From assembly GCA_017938315.1 (NCBI GenBank), contig JAGBBV010000022.1:1-64000 (forward strand): a stretch of DNA of 64,000 bases, given 5' to 3'. This document shows, piece by piece, positions 43,318 through 52,102 of this stretch (positions are counted from its first letter, which is position 1; the number at the start of each line of letters is the position of its first letter). The translations under genes and the position numbers were made by a program. Below the pieces are notes generated by a model. It was not told where the DNA came from. It was given only the letters and a program-made list of their open reading frames with translations, and did no database searches. The stretch is from Lachnospiraceae bacterium (GTDB lineage: Bacteria; Bacillota; Clostridia; Lachnospirales; Lachnospiraceae).

Positions 43318-44715
43318 ATGATGAGAGCATTATATTCTGGTGTAGCAGGTCTTAAGACCCACCAGACAAGAATGGACGTTATAGGTAATAACATTGCAAA
43401 CGTTAATACAACAGCTTACAAGTCACAGTCCATGACATTCGGTGATTTGATGTATCAAACCACACAGTCAGCATCCGGTGCCAATCCTACTACCGGTGTG
43501 GGTGGTGTGAATGCAAGACAGATTGGTCTCGGTTCCAAAACCGGTGCCATCAAAACAGCAATTACCACACAGGGTGCAAGCCAGACAACCAATGACCCGT
43601 TTGATCTTATGATTACAGGCGATGCCTTCTTCGTAGTTAGTAACGGGAATGATAATTTCTTTACAAGAGACGGTTCCTTCTATGTAGACGGAGTTGGAAA
43701 TTTATGTATGACCAGTAACGGTTACAACGTAATGGGATGGCAGGTAGACCCCGCTGACCCCAGCACCATCAAACAGGATACTGTTTCTGCACTTCGTGTG
43801 ATGACAGAAGAAAATCTTACATATCCTTCAGAAGCAACTACCATGTCAAGAATTACAGGTATTATCGATGCAAAGGATACCAACGTAAACAGTTCGGAAG
43901 GAAAGATTATCAATCTGGAATTCTTTGATGAAAAGGGTTATAAGTATACAGCAAAACTTAGTATTCATGCGAAAACTCCCGGTTCAGGAGACAAGGGTGA
44001 ATTTACAGTACAGTTGGATGACGTACTTGATTCAGAAGGAAAGTCCATTTTGTTTAGTACAACTGTCGATGCAAACGGACAAACAACAACTTCTGCAATT
44101 GCCGGCGTGAAAGCACAATTAAATGGGCAGGACGTTGGAGCTGTTGTAGATTTGATGTATGATCCGGGAACAGGTACTTTTGATTATGTGGGGGCGGATA
44201 ATACTTCTGCAATCAACCTTACCTTTGAAGGATTACCCAGCATGAGAACGATTTCTATCGATTTCTCCGCAACATCAAACTTAAATAACAACGGTTCATC
44301 CACTACCACAGCAGTCCGTGGCGATATCGACGGCCTTGGTGCAGGACGTAGAGTAGGTGAAATGAGCGGAATTACCATTCAGAAGGATGGTATGATTTAC
44401 GCTACATATGATAACGGTCAGTCCAGACTTCTGGGACAGATTGCAGTGGCAACCTTTGCTAACGCATCCGGTCTTGCAAAAGAAGGAGATAACTTATATT
44501 CATCAACCATGAACTCCGGTGAGTTTGATGGAATCGGAACAGATATTACTACCGGCGGCGGTTACATGAATACCGGTGTTTTGGAAATGAGTAACGTGGA
44601 TCTTTCCGCAGAATTTACGGAGATGATTACTACTCAGAGAGGTTTCCAGGCAAACAGCCGAATTATCACAGTATCCGATACACTATTGGAAGAATTAACC
44701 AATCTGAAGAGATAA
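43318..44715 (+). CDS. flgE: Flagellar hook protein FlgE
   Basis: A 465-residue hook subunit. The N terminus MRALYSGVAGLKTHQTRMDVIGNNIANVNTTAYKS (core DVIGNNIANVNTTAYKS) and the C terminus LEMSNVDLSAEFTEMITTQRGFQANSRIITVSDTLLEEL (core MITTQRGFQANSRIITVSD) are the axial-protein helices. The middle part is a longer hook-type domain with Gly/Thr/Asn-rich loops. AAGGAGG precedes the ATG at 43318. It is followed by a stable hairpin. Confidence 0.95.
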   Translation: MMRALYSGVAGLKTHQTRMDVIGNNIANVNTTAYKSQSMTFGDLMYQTTQSASGANPTTGVGGVNARQIGLGSKTGAIKTAITTQGASQTTNDPFDLMITGDAFFVVSNGNDNFFTRDGSFYVDGVGNLCMTSNGYNVMGWQVDPADPSTIKQDTVSALRVMTEENLTYPSEATTMSRITGIIDAKDTNVNSSEGKIINLEFFDEKGYKYTAKLSIHAKTPGSGDKGEFTVQLDDVLDSEGKSILFSTTVDANGQTTTSAIAGVKAQLNGQDVGAVVDLMYDPGTGTFDYVGADNTSAINLTFEGLPSMRTISIDFSATSNLNNNGSSTTTAVRGDIDGLGAGRRVGEMSGITIQKDGMIYATYDNGQSRLLGQIAVATFANASGLAKEGDNLYSSTMNSGEFDGIGTDITTGGGYMNTGVLEMSNVDLSAEFTEMITTQRGFQANSRIITVSDTLLEELTNLKR

Positions 44716-44742
44716 TGTTTAGAAGTATAATTTGATAGCTTG

Positions 44743-44768
44743 AGGGAACCGGAAAATGCCGGTTCCCT
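44743..44768 (+). terminator. Intra-operon hairpin after flgE
   Basis: A 10-bp stem AGGGAACCGG/CCGGTTCCCT with a 6-nt loop lies 28 bp after the flgE stop and before flbD. The tail TTAGGTATTTTC is a poor T-tract, so it is more likely an attenuator or an mRNA 3'-end stabiliser than a full terminator. Confidence 0.6.
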
Positions 44769-44808
44769 TTAGGTATTTTCATTTGGGGTGAAATTGGGAG
44801 GTATAAAT

Positions 44809-44994
44809 ATGGTAGAAGTGACAAAAATAAATGGTTCTAAAGTTTTGGTAAATCCCGATTTGATTGAACTTGTCGAAGAAACTCCCGACACGGTGATTGC
44901 ATTTACCACCGGAAGAAAAATAATTGTAAAAGAAAGTAGACAAGAGGTGAAAAATCTTGTAAAATTGTATAGAAAGGAAATTTTTGCGGATTAA
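44809..44994 (+). CDS. flbD: Flagellar protein FlbD
   Basis: A 61-residue small protein, VEVTKINGSKVLVNPDLIELVEETPDTVI at the start (core INGSKVLVNPDLIE), then TTGRKIIVKES and a helical end. This is the SwrD/FlbD (YlzI) family, which in Bacillus raises motor torque for swarming. The ATG at 44809 has GGGAGG upstream; an ATG at 44788 lies before that site. It sits between flgE and motA, consistent with a role tied to the stator. Confidence 0.88.
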   Translation: MVEVTKINGSKVLVNPDLIELVEETPDTVIAFTTGRKIIVKESRQEVKNLVKLYRKEIFAD

Positions 44995-45014
44995 CGCAAA
45001 AACGGGTGCAAATT

Positions 45015-45806
45015 GTGGATTTAGCGTCAATTTTAGGCTTGATTTTATGCTTTGCCATGTGTGCGTACGGCATTATTGATAATGCCGGCATTAATAATAT
45101 AGGTCGATACTTAGATGCTCCTTCAGCGATTATTACATTTGGTGGGGCTTTCTTTGCTGTCCTGGCAGCAAATACTATGAAGGATTACATAGGTGGACTT
45201 AAGAGTTTCTTGCTTGTTTTTAAGTCTCCTGCTATAGATATGAGTGCCATGATACAGAAGATTATTGAATTGTCAAATGTGGCACGTAAAGAAGGTCTTC
45301 TTTCCCTGGAGGAGGCTGCCGGGGAACTGGATGATGAATTTATGAAAAAAGGAATTCTTCTGATAGTTGACGGTACCGATCCGGAACTTGTCCGTGGCAT
45401 CATGGAGACAGAGCTTGTCAGTGTGGAAGATAGGCATAAAAAGAAAATCAGTTTCTGGGAAGACTTGGGCGCTATGGGACCTGCATGGGGTATGATTGGT
45501 ACGCTGGTAGGTCTGGTTAACATGCTTTATGAAATGGATGACCCTTCCAGTATCGGTCCTTCCATGGCAGTGGCGCTTATTACTACTTTATACGGTTCAC
45601 TTCTTGCAAACTGGATATGTACTCCGGTTGCAAATAAATTAAAAGTAAATAATGCCAGTGAAATTATGATGAAAGAAATTATGATTGAAGGTCTTTTGTC
45701 TATTCAGGCAGGCGAAAACCCGAGAGTTATTGAAGAAAAATTGAAATCCTTCCTCTCACCTGAACAGAGAGGTGCGCAGAGCGACGGAGGTGAGGAACTT
45801 GGCTAA
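45015..45806 (+). CDS. motA: Flagellar motor stator protein MotA
   Basis: A 263-residue proton-channel subunit with four membrane segments (about 5-25, 33-50, 150-170, 180-200). The conserved cytoplasmic loop that touches FliG and the segment FWEDLGAMGPAWGMIGTLVGLVNML (core MGPAWGMIGTLVGLVNML) are clear, as is LALITTLYGSLLAN-like VALITTLYGSLLAN. The start is probably GTG at 45015 (product VDLASILGLIL read as MDLASIL); a GTG at 45006 is possible. Stator genes are embedded in the operon here, unlike Bacillus where motAB lies apart. Confidence 0.93.
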   Translation: MDLASILGLILCFAMCAYGIIDNAGINNIGRYLDAPSAIITFGGAFFAVLAANTMKDYIGGLKSFLLVFKSPAIDMSAMIQKIIELSNVARKEGLLSLEEAAGELDDEFMKKGILLIVDGTDPELVRGIMETELVSVEDRHKKKISFWEDLGAMGPAWGMIGTLVGLVNMLYEMDDPSSIGPSMAVALITTLYGSLLANWICTPVANKLKVNNASEIMMKEIMIEGLLSIQAGENPRVIEEKLKSFLSPEQRGAQSDGGEELG

Positions 45807-46605
45807 AAGAAAACCGGATGAACCGCCGAAAGGGTCGCCGGCGTGGCAGGCCACGTTCGCGGATTTGATGAATCTGCTTCTATGCTTCTTCGTTATGCTG
45901 TTTTCCATGTCAACGGTAGACGCTCAGAAATTTGAACTTTTGGCGGCATCATTTAATCAGACTTTCAGTATATTTTCTGCCGGTTCTACAGCAATCGGAG
46001 ATGGAGTTTTGGTTAGCCTTGGTGTAAGTCAGCTGAATGAGCTGGATGAATATATTAACAGCACAGGCAAGGACAATGAGGGAGAAACAGTTCCTGAAAA
46101 TTTAGAAACAGCTGTTGAAACCATAGAGCAGGCGAAATTGGAAGAGTCCGAGCAACTTGCAGAAATGGTTGAGGAAGCATTAGAGGAAAAGAATTTAGAT
46201 AAAGAAATAGATATTACATTTACGGCACAATATGTACAGCTTACATTAAACGGAGCAATTTTATTTGATTCGGGAAGTGTGGAGTTAAAGGAGGATGCAA
46301 TTCCTGTATTAAACCAAGTCGGAATTATTCTGCAGAGATACAGCTCGGGGAAAATAGAAATCGAAGGACATACTGACACGGTTCCTATGTCCGGGGCAAA
46401 GTATTCCAATAATGATGAGCTTAGTGCAGGACGTGCTTTGTCGGTATTCTATTATCTGAAAGATAATACGACCTTAAGCCCAACCAGTATTAAGCACTCC
46501 GGTATGGGTGAGTACATGCCCATAGCCGACAATTCTACAGAAGAAGGAAGGGCAAAGAATAGAAGAGTGGAGATTAGAATATATAATTCTTTAAGCTCTT
46601 ACTAA
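45799..46605 (+). CDS. motB: Flagellar motor stator protein MotB
   Basis: A 268-residue stator subunit with a short basic N terminus, one membrane helix holding the proton-binding D22 (FADLMNLLLCFFVMLFSM), a glutamate-rich linker (about 95-135), and an OmpA-like peptidoglycan-binding domain (IEIEGHTDTVPM, GRALSVFYYL, GEYMPIADNST, KNRRVEIRI). The start is TTG at 45799 with GGAGGTGAGG upstream, overlapping motA by eight bases. Asp22 points to proton or sodium coupling; which ion cannot be read safely. Confidence 0.94.
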   Translation: MAKRKPDEPPKGSPAWQATFADLMNLLLCFFVMLFSMSTVDAQKFELLAASFNQTFSIFSAGSTAIGDGVLVSLGVSQLNELDEYINSTGKDNEGETVPENLETAVETIEQAKLEESEQLAEMVEEALEEKNLDKEIDITFTAQYVQLTLNGAILFDSGSVELKEDAIPVLNQVGIILQRYSSGKIEIEGHTDTVPMSGAKYSNNDELSAGRALSVFYYLKDNTTLSPTSIKHSGMGEYMPIADNSTEEGRAKNRRVEIRIYNSLSSY

Positions 46606-46622
46606 AATTTGGGAGACAAATG

Positions 46623-47138
46623 ATGAAGAAAAATCTTATTTCTATTATTATTTTAATGCTTTTGATAGTCAACATCGTGCTTTCATCCGTGACATTGTTT
46701 AGTGTTATGGGGACAAACAGAAAGACAGCTGCCCTTGTGACAGATATTGCGGCGGCAGTTAATCTTGACTTGGGAGCAGGAGGAGAATCACAGCAGGAAA
46801 TGGTTTCTGTTTCCATGGCAGATGTGGTAACTCATGATATAGCAGAAATGACAATTCCTCTTAAAAAAGGGGAAGATGGCAAAGAACATTATGCACTCTT
46901 ATCCATCACCATATCAATGAACTCTAAGGATAAAGACTATGAAGTATATGGTGCAGATATTGCATCAAGGGAAAGCCTTATTAAAGGTGAAATCAATGAT
47001 GTAGTAGCACAATTTACAGTCGATCAGGCGAGAGATAACAGCCACTATATAGAAGAACAGATACTTGAAAGAATTCAGGTTCTATTCGATTCTAAGTTTA
47101 TCTATGACGTGACAATCAGTGGCGCTCTTTACCAGTAA
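46623..47138 (+). CDS. fliL: Flagellar basal body-associated protein FliL
   Basis: A 171-residue single-pass membrane protein (TM about 5-27, ISIIILMLLIVNIVLSSVTLF) with an extracytoplasmic domain. The start motif KKNLISIIILMLLIVN and late position between motB and fliM are typical. FliL forms rings around stator units and tunes torque. The second of two tandem ATGs (46623) is seven bases after GGGAG and is preferred. Sequence conservation is modest, so context counts. Confidence 0.88.
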   Translation: MKKNLISIIILMLLIVNIVLSSVTLFSVMGTNRKTAALVTDIAAAVNLDLGAGGESQQEMVSVSMADVVTHDIAEMTIPLKKGEDGKEHYALLSITISMNSKDKDYEVYGADIASRESLIKGEINDVVAQFTVDQARDNSHYIEEQILERIQVLFDSKFIYDVTISGALYQ

Positions 47139-47181
47139 GGCTGATACGAAAAGAAACGGAAAGTGAAGGAGGTGAACCTTC

Positions 47182-48162
47182 ATGGGCGAGGTACTGTCTC
47201 AAAGTGAAATAGATAATTTGCTCAATGCGCTAAGCACAGGTGAATTAGATGTAGAACAGATGCAGGACTCGGGAGAACGTCAGATTAAGGACTATGATTT
47301 TAAACGTCCGGCAAAGTTCTCTAAGGAGCATTTACGTACACTTGAAATTATATATGAGCATTATGGAAGACTGATATCGACCAATCTTCCCGTTTATCTG
47401 AGAAAAAACGTGCAGGTAAGTGTTACCAGTTCAGAGGCAGTAACATTTTCAGAATTCAGTAATGCATTGGCAAATCCTGTAATTCTCGGAATTGTTGATT
47501 TTAGCCCACTCCCCGGAACTATTATTATCGATTTGTCTGCAAACTTAGGTTTTGCAATGCTTGATAGAATGCTTGGTGGTCCGGGAATGCCTCTTGACAA
47601 AACAAGGGATTTTTCGGAAATCGAGATGACAATCCTTGAAAAGATTATGGTTATCTGTATGCAACTTATGCGTGAACCTTGGAAAAATGTTGTAGATATC
47701 AATCCTGTTATGGAGCGTATCGAAACAAATGCACAGTTTGCACAGATTATTGCACCCAGTGATATGATAGCCATTGTCACCATGAATATCAAAATAGGGG
47801 AAATAGAAGGTCTTATGAACATATGTCTTCCGTATTTTACATTGGAAGATGTTATGGATAAATTGAATACGAAGTATTGGTTCTCTACCATGCAGAAAGA
47901 AGATGCAGAAGATTATGAAGAGCACATTGAAGCTCTTATTAAGAGAATAGATGTACCGGTAAGAGCAATTCTTGGAAAGAGTCAAGTGTATGTAAACGAC
48001 TTTATCGGATTGCAACCGGGAGATATTATCAGATTAAATACCGGCGTTGCCAACGAAATGGAGGTTTATGTCGGGAACTATAGAAAATTCAAAGCGTTGC
48101 CCGGTTCCAGTCAGGATAAATATGCAGTGCGGGTAACAGAAGTCATTAGAGAGGAGGGATAA
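47182..48162 (+). CDS. fliM: Flagellar motor switch protein FliM
   Basis: A 326-residue C-ring protein. The N-terminal CheY-P-binding peptide LSQSEIDNLLNAL is intact, followed by YDFKRPAKFSKEHLRTLEIIYE, the middle CheC-like domain with LDRMLGGPGMPLD, and a C-terminal SpoA domain ending in YRKFKALPGSSQDKYAVRVTE. GGAGGTGA precedes the ATG. Together with FliG and FliY it sets the direction of rotation. Confidence 0.96.
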   Translation: MGEVLSQSEIDNLLNALSTGELDVEQMQDSGERQIKDYDFKRPAKFSKEHLRTLEIIYEHYGRLISTNLPVYLRKNVQVSVTSSEAVTFSEFSNALANPVILGIVDFSPLPGTIIIDLSANLGFAMLDRMLGGPGMPLDKTRDFSEIEMTILEKIMVICMQLMREPWKNVVDINPVMERIETNAQFAQIIAPSDMIAIVTMNIKIGEIEGLMNICLPYFTLEDVMDKLNTKYWFSTMQKEDAEDYEEHIEALIKRIDVPVRAILGKSQVYVNDFIGLQPGDIIRLNTGVANEMEVYVGNYRKFKALPGSSQDKYAVRVTEVIREEG

Positions 48163-48165
48163 TGC

Positions 48166-49380
48166 ATGGACGGAATATTGTCACAAGATGAAATCAATGC
48201 GCTTCTCAGTGGCATGGATTTATCGGGAGGAGATACAGGAAGTAGCGCTCCTGTTGCGGAAAAGTCCGGTGTGGATGAAACGCTGCTGACAGATACGGAG
48301 AAAGATGCTATTGGTGAAATTGCCAATATCAGCATGGGATCTTCCGCGACCACCTTGTTTTCCCTGGTTAATAGAAAAGTAAATATTACAACACCGGTTG
48401 TAACACTTGCGGACTGGGAGTCCGTTATAGAAGAATACCAGAAACCGTGCGTGTTTATCCAAATTAGATATACGGCAGGTTTGGATGGCTCAAACATCAT
48501 GGTGCTACGCGAAACGGATGTAAAAGTTATTACAGACCTGATGATGGGTGGAGACGGAAGCAATACAGACGGAGAACTTGGAGAATTGCATTTGAGTGCT
48601 ATTTCGGAAGCAATGAACCAAATGATGGGTGCAGCTGCAACATCTATGTCTACGATGCTTGGTAAAATGATTGATATCAGCCCCCCGGAAGCAAGCCGCA
48701 TTGATCTGCAGGATTTTTCGGATGGTAATGATATTGCATCGTTTTTGTCTGGTACGTTTGTTAAGATTTCCTTCCGTATGCAAATTGAGGAATTGGTAGA
48801 CAGTACAATTATGCAGTTATACCCTATAGACTTTGCAAAGAGTCTATATGACACCTTTATCTCATCCCAGGAACCGGCACCTGAGCCGGAACCGGAACCG
48901 GTACCTTATGTTCCGCCGGTGGTAGAGATGCCGCAGATGCAAAATCCTGAGCCGATGGCTATGCAACAACCGGATATGAGCCAGATGGGAATGGGCATGG
49001 CTATGCCACAAATGAATATGAATCCCATGGGCATGATGAATATGCAAATGCCGCAGATGAATATGGGATATGCACCGATGCCCAATATGAATATTCAGCC
49101 TGCACAGTTCCAGAGTTTCAATGCTGCCGGAAATGTAATGCCGGGACAGGAAAACATCGAGTTAATTATGGATGTGCCTCTGGAGGTTACCGTAGAACTT
49201 GGTAGAACTAAAAAGTCTATTGCAGAAATACTTGATTTTGCCCCCGGTACAATTATTGAACTTGATAAGATTGCCGGTGAACCGATAGATGTTTTGGTAA
49301 ATGGTAAGTTTGTTGCCAAAGGCGAAGTAGTAGTAATCGAAGAAAGCTTTGGTATTCGTGTAACAGAGATTATAAAATAA
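48166..49380 (+). CDS. fliY: Flagellar motor switch phosphatase FliY (FliN-type)
   Basis: A 404-residue switch protein. The N-terminal LSQDEINALLSGM peptide binds CheY-P. The CheC-like domain (about 40-225) keeps both phosphatase sites, E51/N54 (EIAN) and E148/N151 (EAMN), so it should dephosphorylate CheY-P at the motor. The C-terminal SpoA/FliN domain (about 330-404) begins IELIMDVPLEVTVELG. Between them are a Pro/Glu stretch (EPAPEPEPEPVP) and a Met-rich linker with 20 Met in residues 255-308, which is unusual. It starts three bases after fliM. Confidence 0.95.
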   Translation: MDGILSQDEINALLSGMDLSGGDTGSSAPVAEKSGVDETLLTDTEKDAIGEIANISMGSSATTLFSLVNRKVNITTPVVTLADWESVIEEYQKPCVFIQIRYTAGLDGSNIMVLRETDVKVITDLMMGGDGSNTDGELGELHLSAISEAMNQMMGAAATSMSTMLGKMIDISPPEASRIDLQDFSDGNDIASFLSGTFVKISFRMQIEELVDSTIMQLYPIDFAKSLYDTFISSQEPAPEPEPEPVPYVPPVVEMPQMQNPEPMAMQQPDMSQMGMGMAMPQMNMNPMGMMNMQMPQMNMGYAPMPNMNIQPAQFQSFNAAGNVMPGQENIELIMDVPLEVTVELGRTKKSIAEILDFAPGTIIELDKIAGEPIDVLVNGKFVAKGEVVVIEESFGIRVTEIIK

Positions 49381-49397
49381 TAGTTAGGAGAAACGAT

Positions 49398-49760
49398 ATG
49401 GCAAAAAATATTTTAATTGTTGATGATGCTGCTTTTATGCGTATGATGATTAAGGACATTCTTTCTAAGAATGGCTATAATGTAGTAGGAGAGGCAGAAA
49501 ATGGTGCGAAGGCTCTTGAAAAATATAATGAGTTAAAACCGGACCTTGTTCTCATGGACATTACAATGCCTGAGGTTGACGGTATCCAGGCTCTTAAGAA
49601 TATCAAGGCAGCCGATGCAAATGCTACTATTATTATGTGTTCCGCTATGGGTCAGCAGGCAATGGTTATCGAATCTATTCAGGCAGGAGCTAAGGACTTT
49701 ATTGTAAAACCTTTCCAACCTGATCGTGTTATCGAAGCAGTTAAGAAGGTTGTCGGTTAG
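49398..49760 (+). CDS. cheY: Chemotaxis response regulator CheY
   Basis: A 120-residue single receiver domain. Phosphorylation site D54 (LVLMDITMPE), acidic pocket D9-D10, switch residue S82 and K104 (FIVKPF) are all in place. Phosphorylated by CheA, it binds FliM and FliY at the switch. Its place between fliY and fliO is the Bacillus order. GGAG precedes the ATG. Confidence 0.96.
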   Translation: MAKNILIVDDAAFMRMMIKDILSKNGYNVVGEAENGAKALEKYNELKPDLVLMDITMPEVDGIQALKNIKAADANATIIMCSAMGQQAMVIESIQAGAKDFIVKPFQPDRVIEAVKKVVG

Positions 49761-49762
49761 TT

Positions 49763-50122
49763 ATGTTGCTTGCCGGAGTCAGTGTAGCAGATAGCTATCT
49801 GCAGTTTATGACAGTACTCATCTTGTTTGTTTTTGTGCTTGGCATTACTTATGCTGTGACCAGGTGGATTGCCGGATATCAGAAAAATAAAGCGATATGC
49901 AGTAATCTGGAAGTGGTAGAAACTATGCGGATTGCAGGCAATAAGTATGTACAGATTGTGAGAGCCGGAGGGAAGTATCTGGTAATTGCAGTGGGTAAAG
50001 ATGAAGTACATATGTTGTCCGAACTTACGGAGGAAGAACTTATCTTTTCTCAAAACCAAACCGGAAATATAGATTTTGGAAGCATTTTGGATAAGTTTAA
50101 AAAACAAAAAGAGAATGATTAA
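49763..50122 (+). CDS. fliO: Flagellar export protein FliO/FliZ
   Basis: A 119-residue single-pass membrane protein (TM about 12-32) with a small cytoplasmic domain (LEVVETMRIAGNKYVQIVRAGGKYLVIAVGKDEV, core RIAGNKYVQIVRAGGKYLVIA). This pattern of FliO with context before fliP is diagnostic. It helps assemble the FliP ring. It starts two bases after the cheY stop and has no strong ribosome site of its own, suggesting coupling. Confidence 0.85.
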   Translation: MLLAGVSVADSYLQFMTVLILFVFVLGITYAVTRWIAGYQKNKAICSNLEVVETMRIAGNKYVQIVRAGGKYLVIAVGKDEVHMLSELTEEELIFSQNQTGNIDFGSILDKFKKQKEND

Positions 50123-50135
50123 GGAACTTGGCAAT

Positions 50136-51002
50136 ATGGGAAAATTTTTTGCCGCAAAAAGAATAAGTAAGATAATATGCCTGCTGCTTTTGGTGGGCAT
50201 ATTCTGTATTATTCCGAACTCACAGGTGAAGGCTGCCGAAGTAAATTCTCATCTGACAGGTGAGAGCGAATCGAGAACGAATATTGAAGAGCCGGGCAGT
50301 GCCGAGTCTGCAGAGGAACTCGGAGAACTGAATATTGCAAATAATTTAACAGTGTCATATACAGACGATAATGGGCAAGTGAACGGAACACTTAGAATTC
50401 TGATTACACTTACCCTTATTGCACTGGCACCGACACTGCTGATTATGCTGACCTCGTTTACGAGAATAATTATTGTTCTCCACTTTACAAGGGCGGCACT
50501 GAATACCCAAACAGCTCCGCCAAATCAGGTGCTGATTGGGTTAGCTTTGTTTTTGACCTTTTTCATTATGAGACCATATATCGGTGAAATTTATGAAGAA
50601 GCAATTGTTCCTTTTGATGCGGGCGAGATTTCTCAAGAAGAGTTCATAGAAACTGCAATTGATCCGCTTCGTGAATTTATGTATAAGCAGACACAGACAG
50701 AAGATGTGAGGATGTTTCTTGAAATCAGCGGAGAAGAGTGGGACGGCACACTAGATGGGATTCCAACTTCTGTTTTGGTCCCCAGTTTTATCATCAGTGA
50801 ACTAAGACAAGCATTTATTATAGGATTTATTATTTACATTCCATTTATTGTGATTGATATGGTGGTTGCATCAACGCTTATGAGTATGGGTATGATGATG
50901 CTTCCCCCCACTACGGTTTCCATGCCATTTAAAATTTTATTGTTTGTTTTGGCAGACGGATGGAATTTGATTATTGTGAATTTGATAAAAACATTTTACT
51001 GA
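50136..51002 (+). CDS. fliP: Flagellar type III export gate protein FliP
   Basis: A 288-residue membrane protein. A cleavable signal peptide (about 1-32, LLLLVGIFCIIPNSQVKA) is followed by the FliP core: TLTLIALAPTLLIMLTSFTRIIIVL (core LAPTLLIMLTSFTRIIIV), NQVLIGLALFLTFFIM and SELRQAFIIGFIIYIPF, ending with MMMLPPTTVSMPFKILLFVLADGW (core LPPTTVSMPFKILLFVLADG). The ATG at 50136 with AAGGAA upstream gives the normal signal peptide; longer readings overlap fliO. Confidence 0.94.
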   Translation: MGKFFAAKRISKIICLLLLVGIFCIIPNSQVKAAEVNSHLTGESESRTNIEEPGSAESAEELGELNIANNLTVSYTDDNGQVNGTLRILITLTLIALAPTLLIMLTSFTRIIIVLHFTRAALNTQTAPPNQVLIGLALFLTFFIMRPYIGEIYEEAIVPFDAGEISQEEFIETAIDPLREFMYKQTQTEDVRMFLEISGEEWDGTLDGIPTSVLVPSFIISELRQAFIIGFIIYIPFIVIDMVVASTLMSMGMMMLPPTTVSMPFKILLFVLADGWNLIIVNLIKTFY

Positions 51003-51032
51003 TGTTAAAAATACAAAGGAGGTTTAGGCTAA

Positions 51033-51302
51033 ATGGGAATAAATGAAGTAACTGCCATTGCCAGTGAGGCATTGTTTTTAGTTATAAAAGTATCTGCTCC
51101 GGTTTTGCTGGTCTCCTTAATCGTGGGATTGATTATCAGTATTTTCCAGACGGTAACTTCTATTCAGGAACAAACACTTACATTTGTACCGAAGATAATC
51201 GCGGTTTTCTTAGCACTTATTTTGTTGGGAAACTGGATGCTCACCGAAATGTCGGGGTACATGATAAGACTGTGGTCTGATTTCAGCGTATATGCAAGGT
51301 AA
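51033..51302 (+). CDS. fliQ: Flagellar export gate protein FliQ
   Basis: An 89-residue protein with two membrane helices, MGINEVTAIASEAL then PVLLVSLIVGLIISIFQTVTSIQEQTLTFVPKI (core GLIISIFQTVTSIQEQTL). Four copies join FliP and FliR in the export gate. AAGGAGG lies before the ATG, and fliR follows five bases later. Confidence 0.95.
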   Translation: MGINEVTAIASEALFLVIKVSAPVLLVSLIVGLIISIFQTVTSIQEQTLTFVPKIIAVFLALILLGNWMLTEMSGYMIRLWSDFSVYAR

Positions 51303-51307
51303 AGAAT

Positions 51308-52087
51308 ATGATTGAATATGCATTTAGTTACGCTGATTTAGAATACTTTTTATTAATATTAGTCAGAGTTTCCTGCTTTGTGTTTATTGCACCTTTTTTC
51401 AGTATGACTAATACGCCCCGTAACGTGAGAATCGGTCTTAGTATATGTGTGGCAGTTATTTTATACAATACTGTTCCGCAGGTTGAAGTGACGTACAATA
51501 CGTTGATTGGATATTTTATTGTGGTGCTGAAAGAAGCTGTAACCGGACTTCTGATAGGATTTGCTGCAAATTTATGTACTACCATTGTATCCTTCGCAGG
51601 TCATATAGCAGATATGGAAATGGGATTATCCATGGCAAGTCTCATGGACCCGACTACGAAAGAAAGTGCTACCATTACAGGTATTTATTATAATTATATG
51701 GTACTGCTTATGCTTATGATTTCAGGAATGCACAGATATTTGCTGAAAGCATTGGCAGAGACATATATATTGATTCCGGTTAACGGAATGATTTTTAATA
51801 GTGATAGATTGCTTTCATCTATGATAGGATTTATGGCAAACTATATTTTAATTGGATTCCGCATATGTCTTCCGATTTTCGCGGTTATGATTATCTTAAA
51901 TGCGGTTCTGGGTATTTTGGCAAAGGTATCACCGCAATTAAATATGTTTGCGGTAGGTATACAAATGAAGGTATTGGTAGGACTTGGTGTGTTGTTTCTC
52001 ACGACTGCAATGCTTCCCGGAGCGGCAAACTTTGTGTTTGAACAGATGAAGCGGATGATAGTCAGTTTTGTGGAAGCGATGCGATAG
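51308..52087 (+). CDS. fliR: Flagellar export gate protein FliR
   Basis: A 259-residue polytopic membrane protein. It has about five membrane segments and FliR stretches FLLILVRVSCFVFIAPFFSM (core LVRVSCFVFIAPFF), GFAANLCTTIVSFAGHIADMEMGLSMASLMDPTT (core GHIADMEMGLSMASLMDP) and SPQLNMFAVGIQMKVLVGL. Length fits the family. It completes the fliP-Q-R export pore block. Confidence 0.95.
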   Translation: MIEYAFSYADLEYFLLILVRVSCFVFIAPFFSMTNTPRNVRIGLSICVAVILYNTVPQVEVTYNTLIGYFIVVLKEAVTGLLIGFAANLCTTIVSFAGHIADMEMGLSMASLMDPTTKESATITGIYYNYMVLLMLMISGMHRYLLKALAETYILIPVNGMIFNSDRLLSSMIGFMANYILIGFRICLPIFAVMIILNAVLGILAKVSPQLNMFAVGIQMKVLVGLGVLFLTTAMLPGAANFVFEQMKRMIVSFVEAMR

Positions 52088-52102
52088 AACCGGGAGATAA
52101 AA

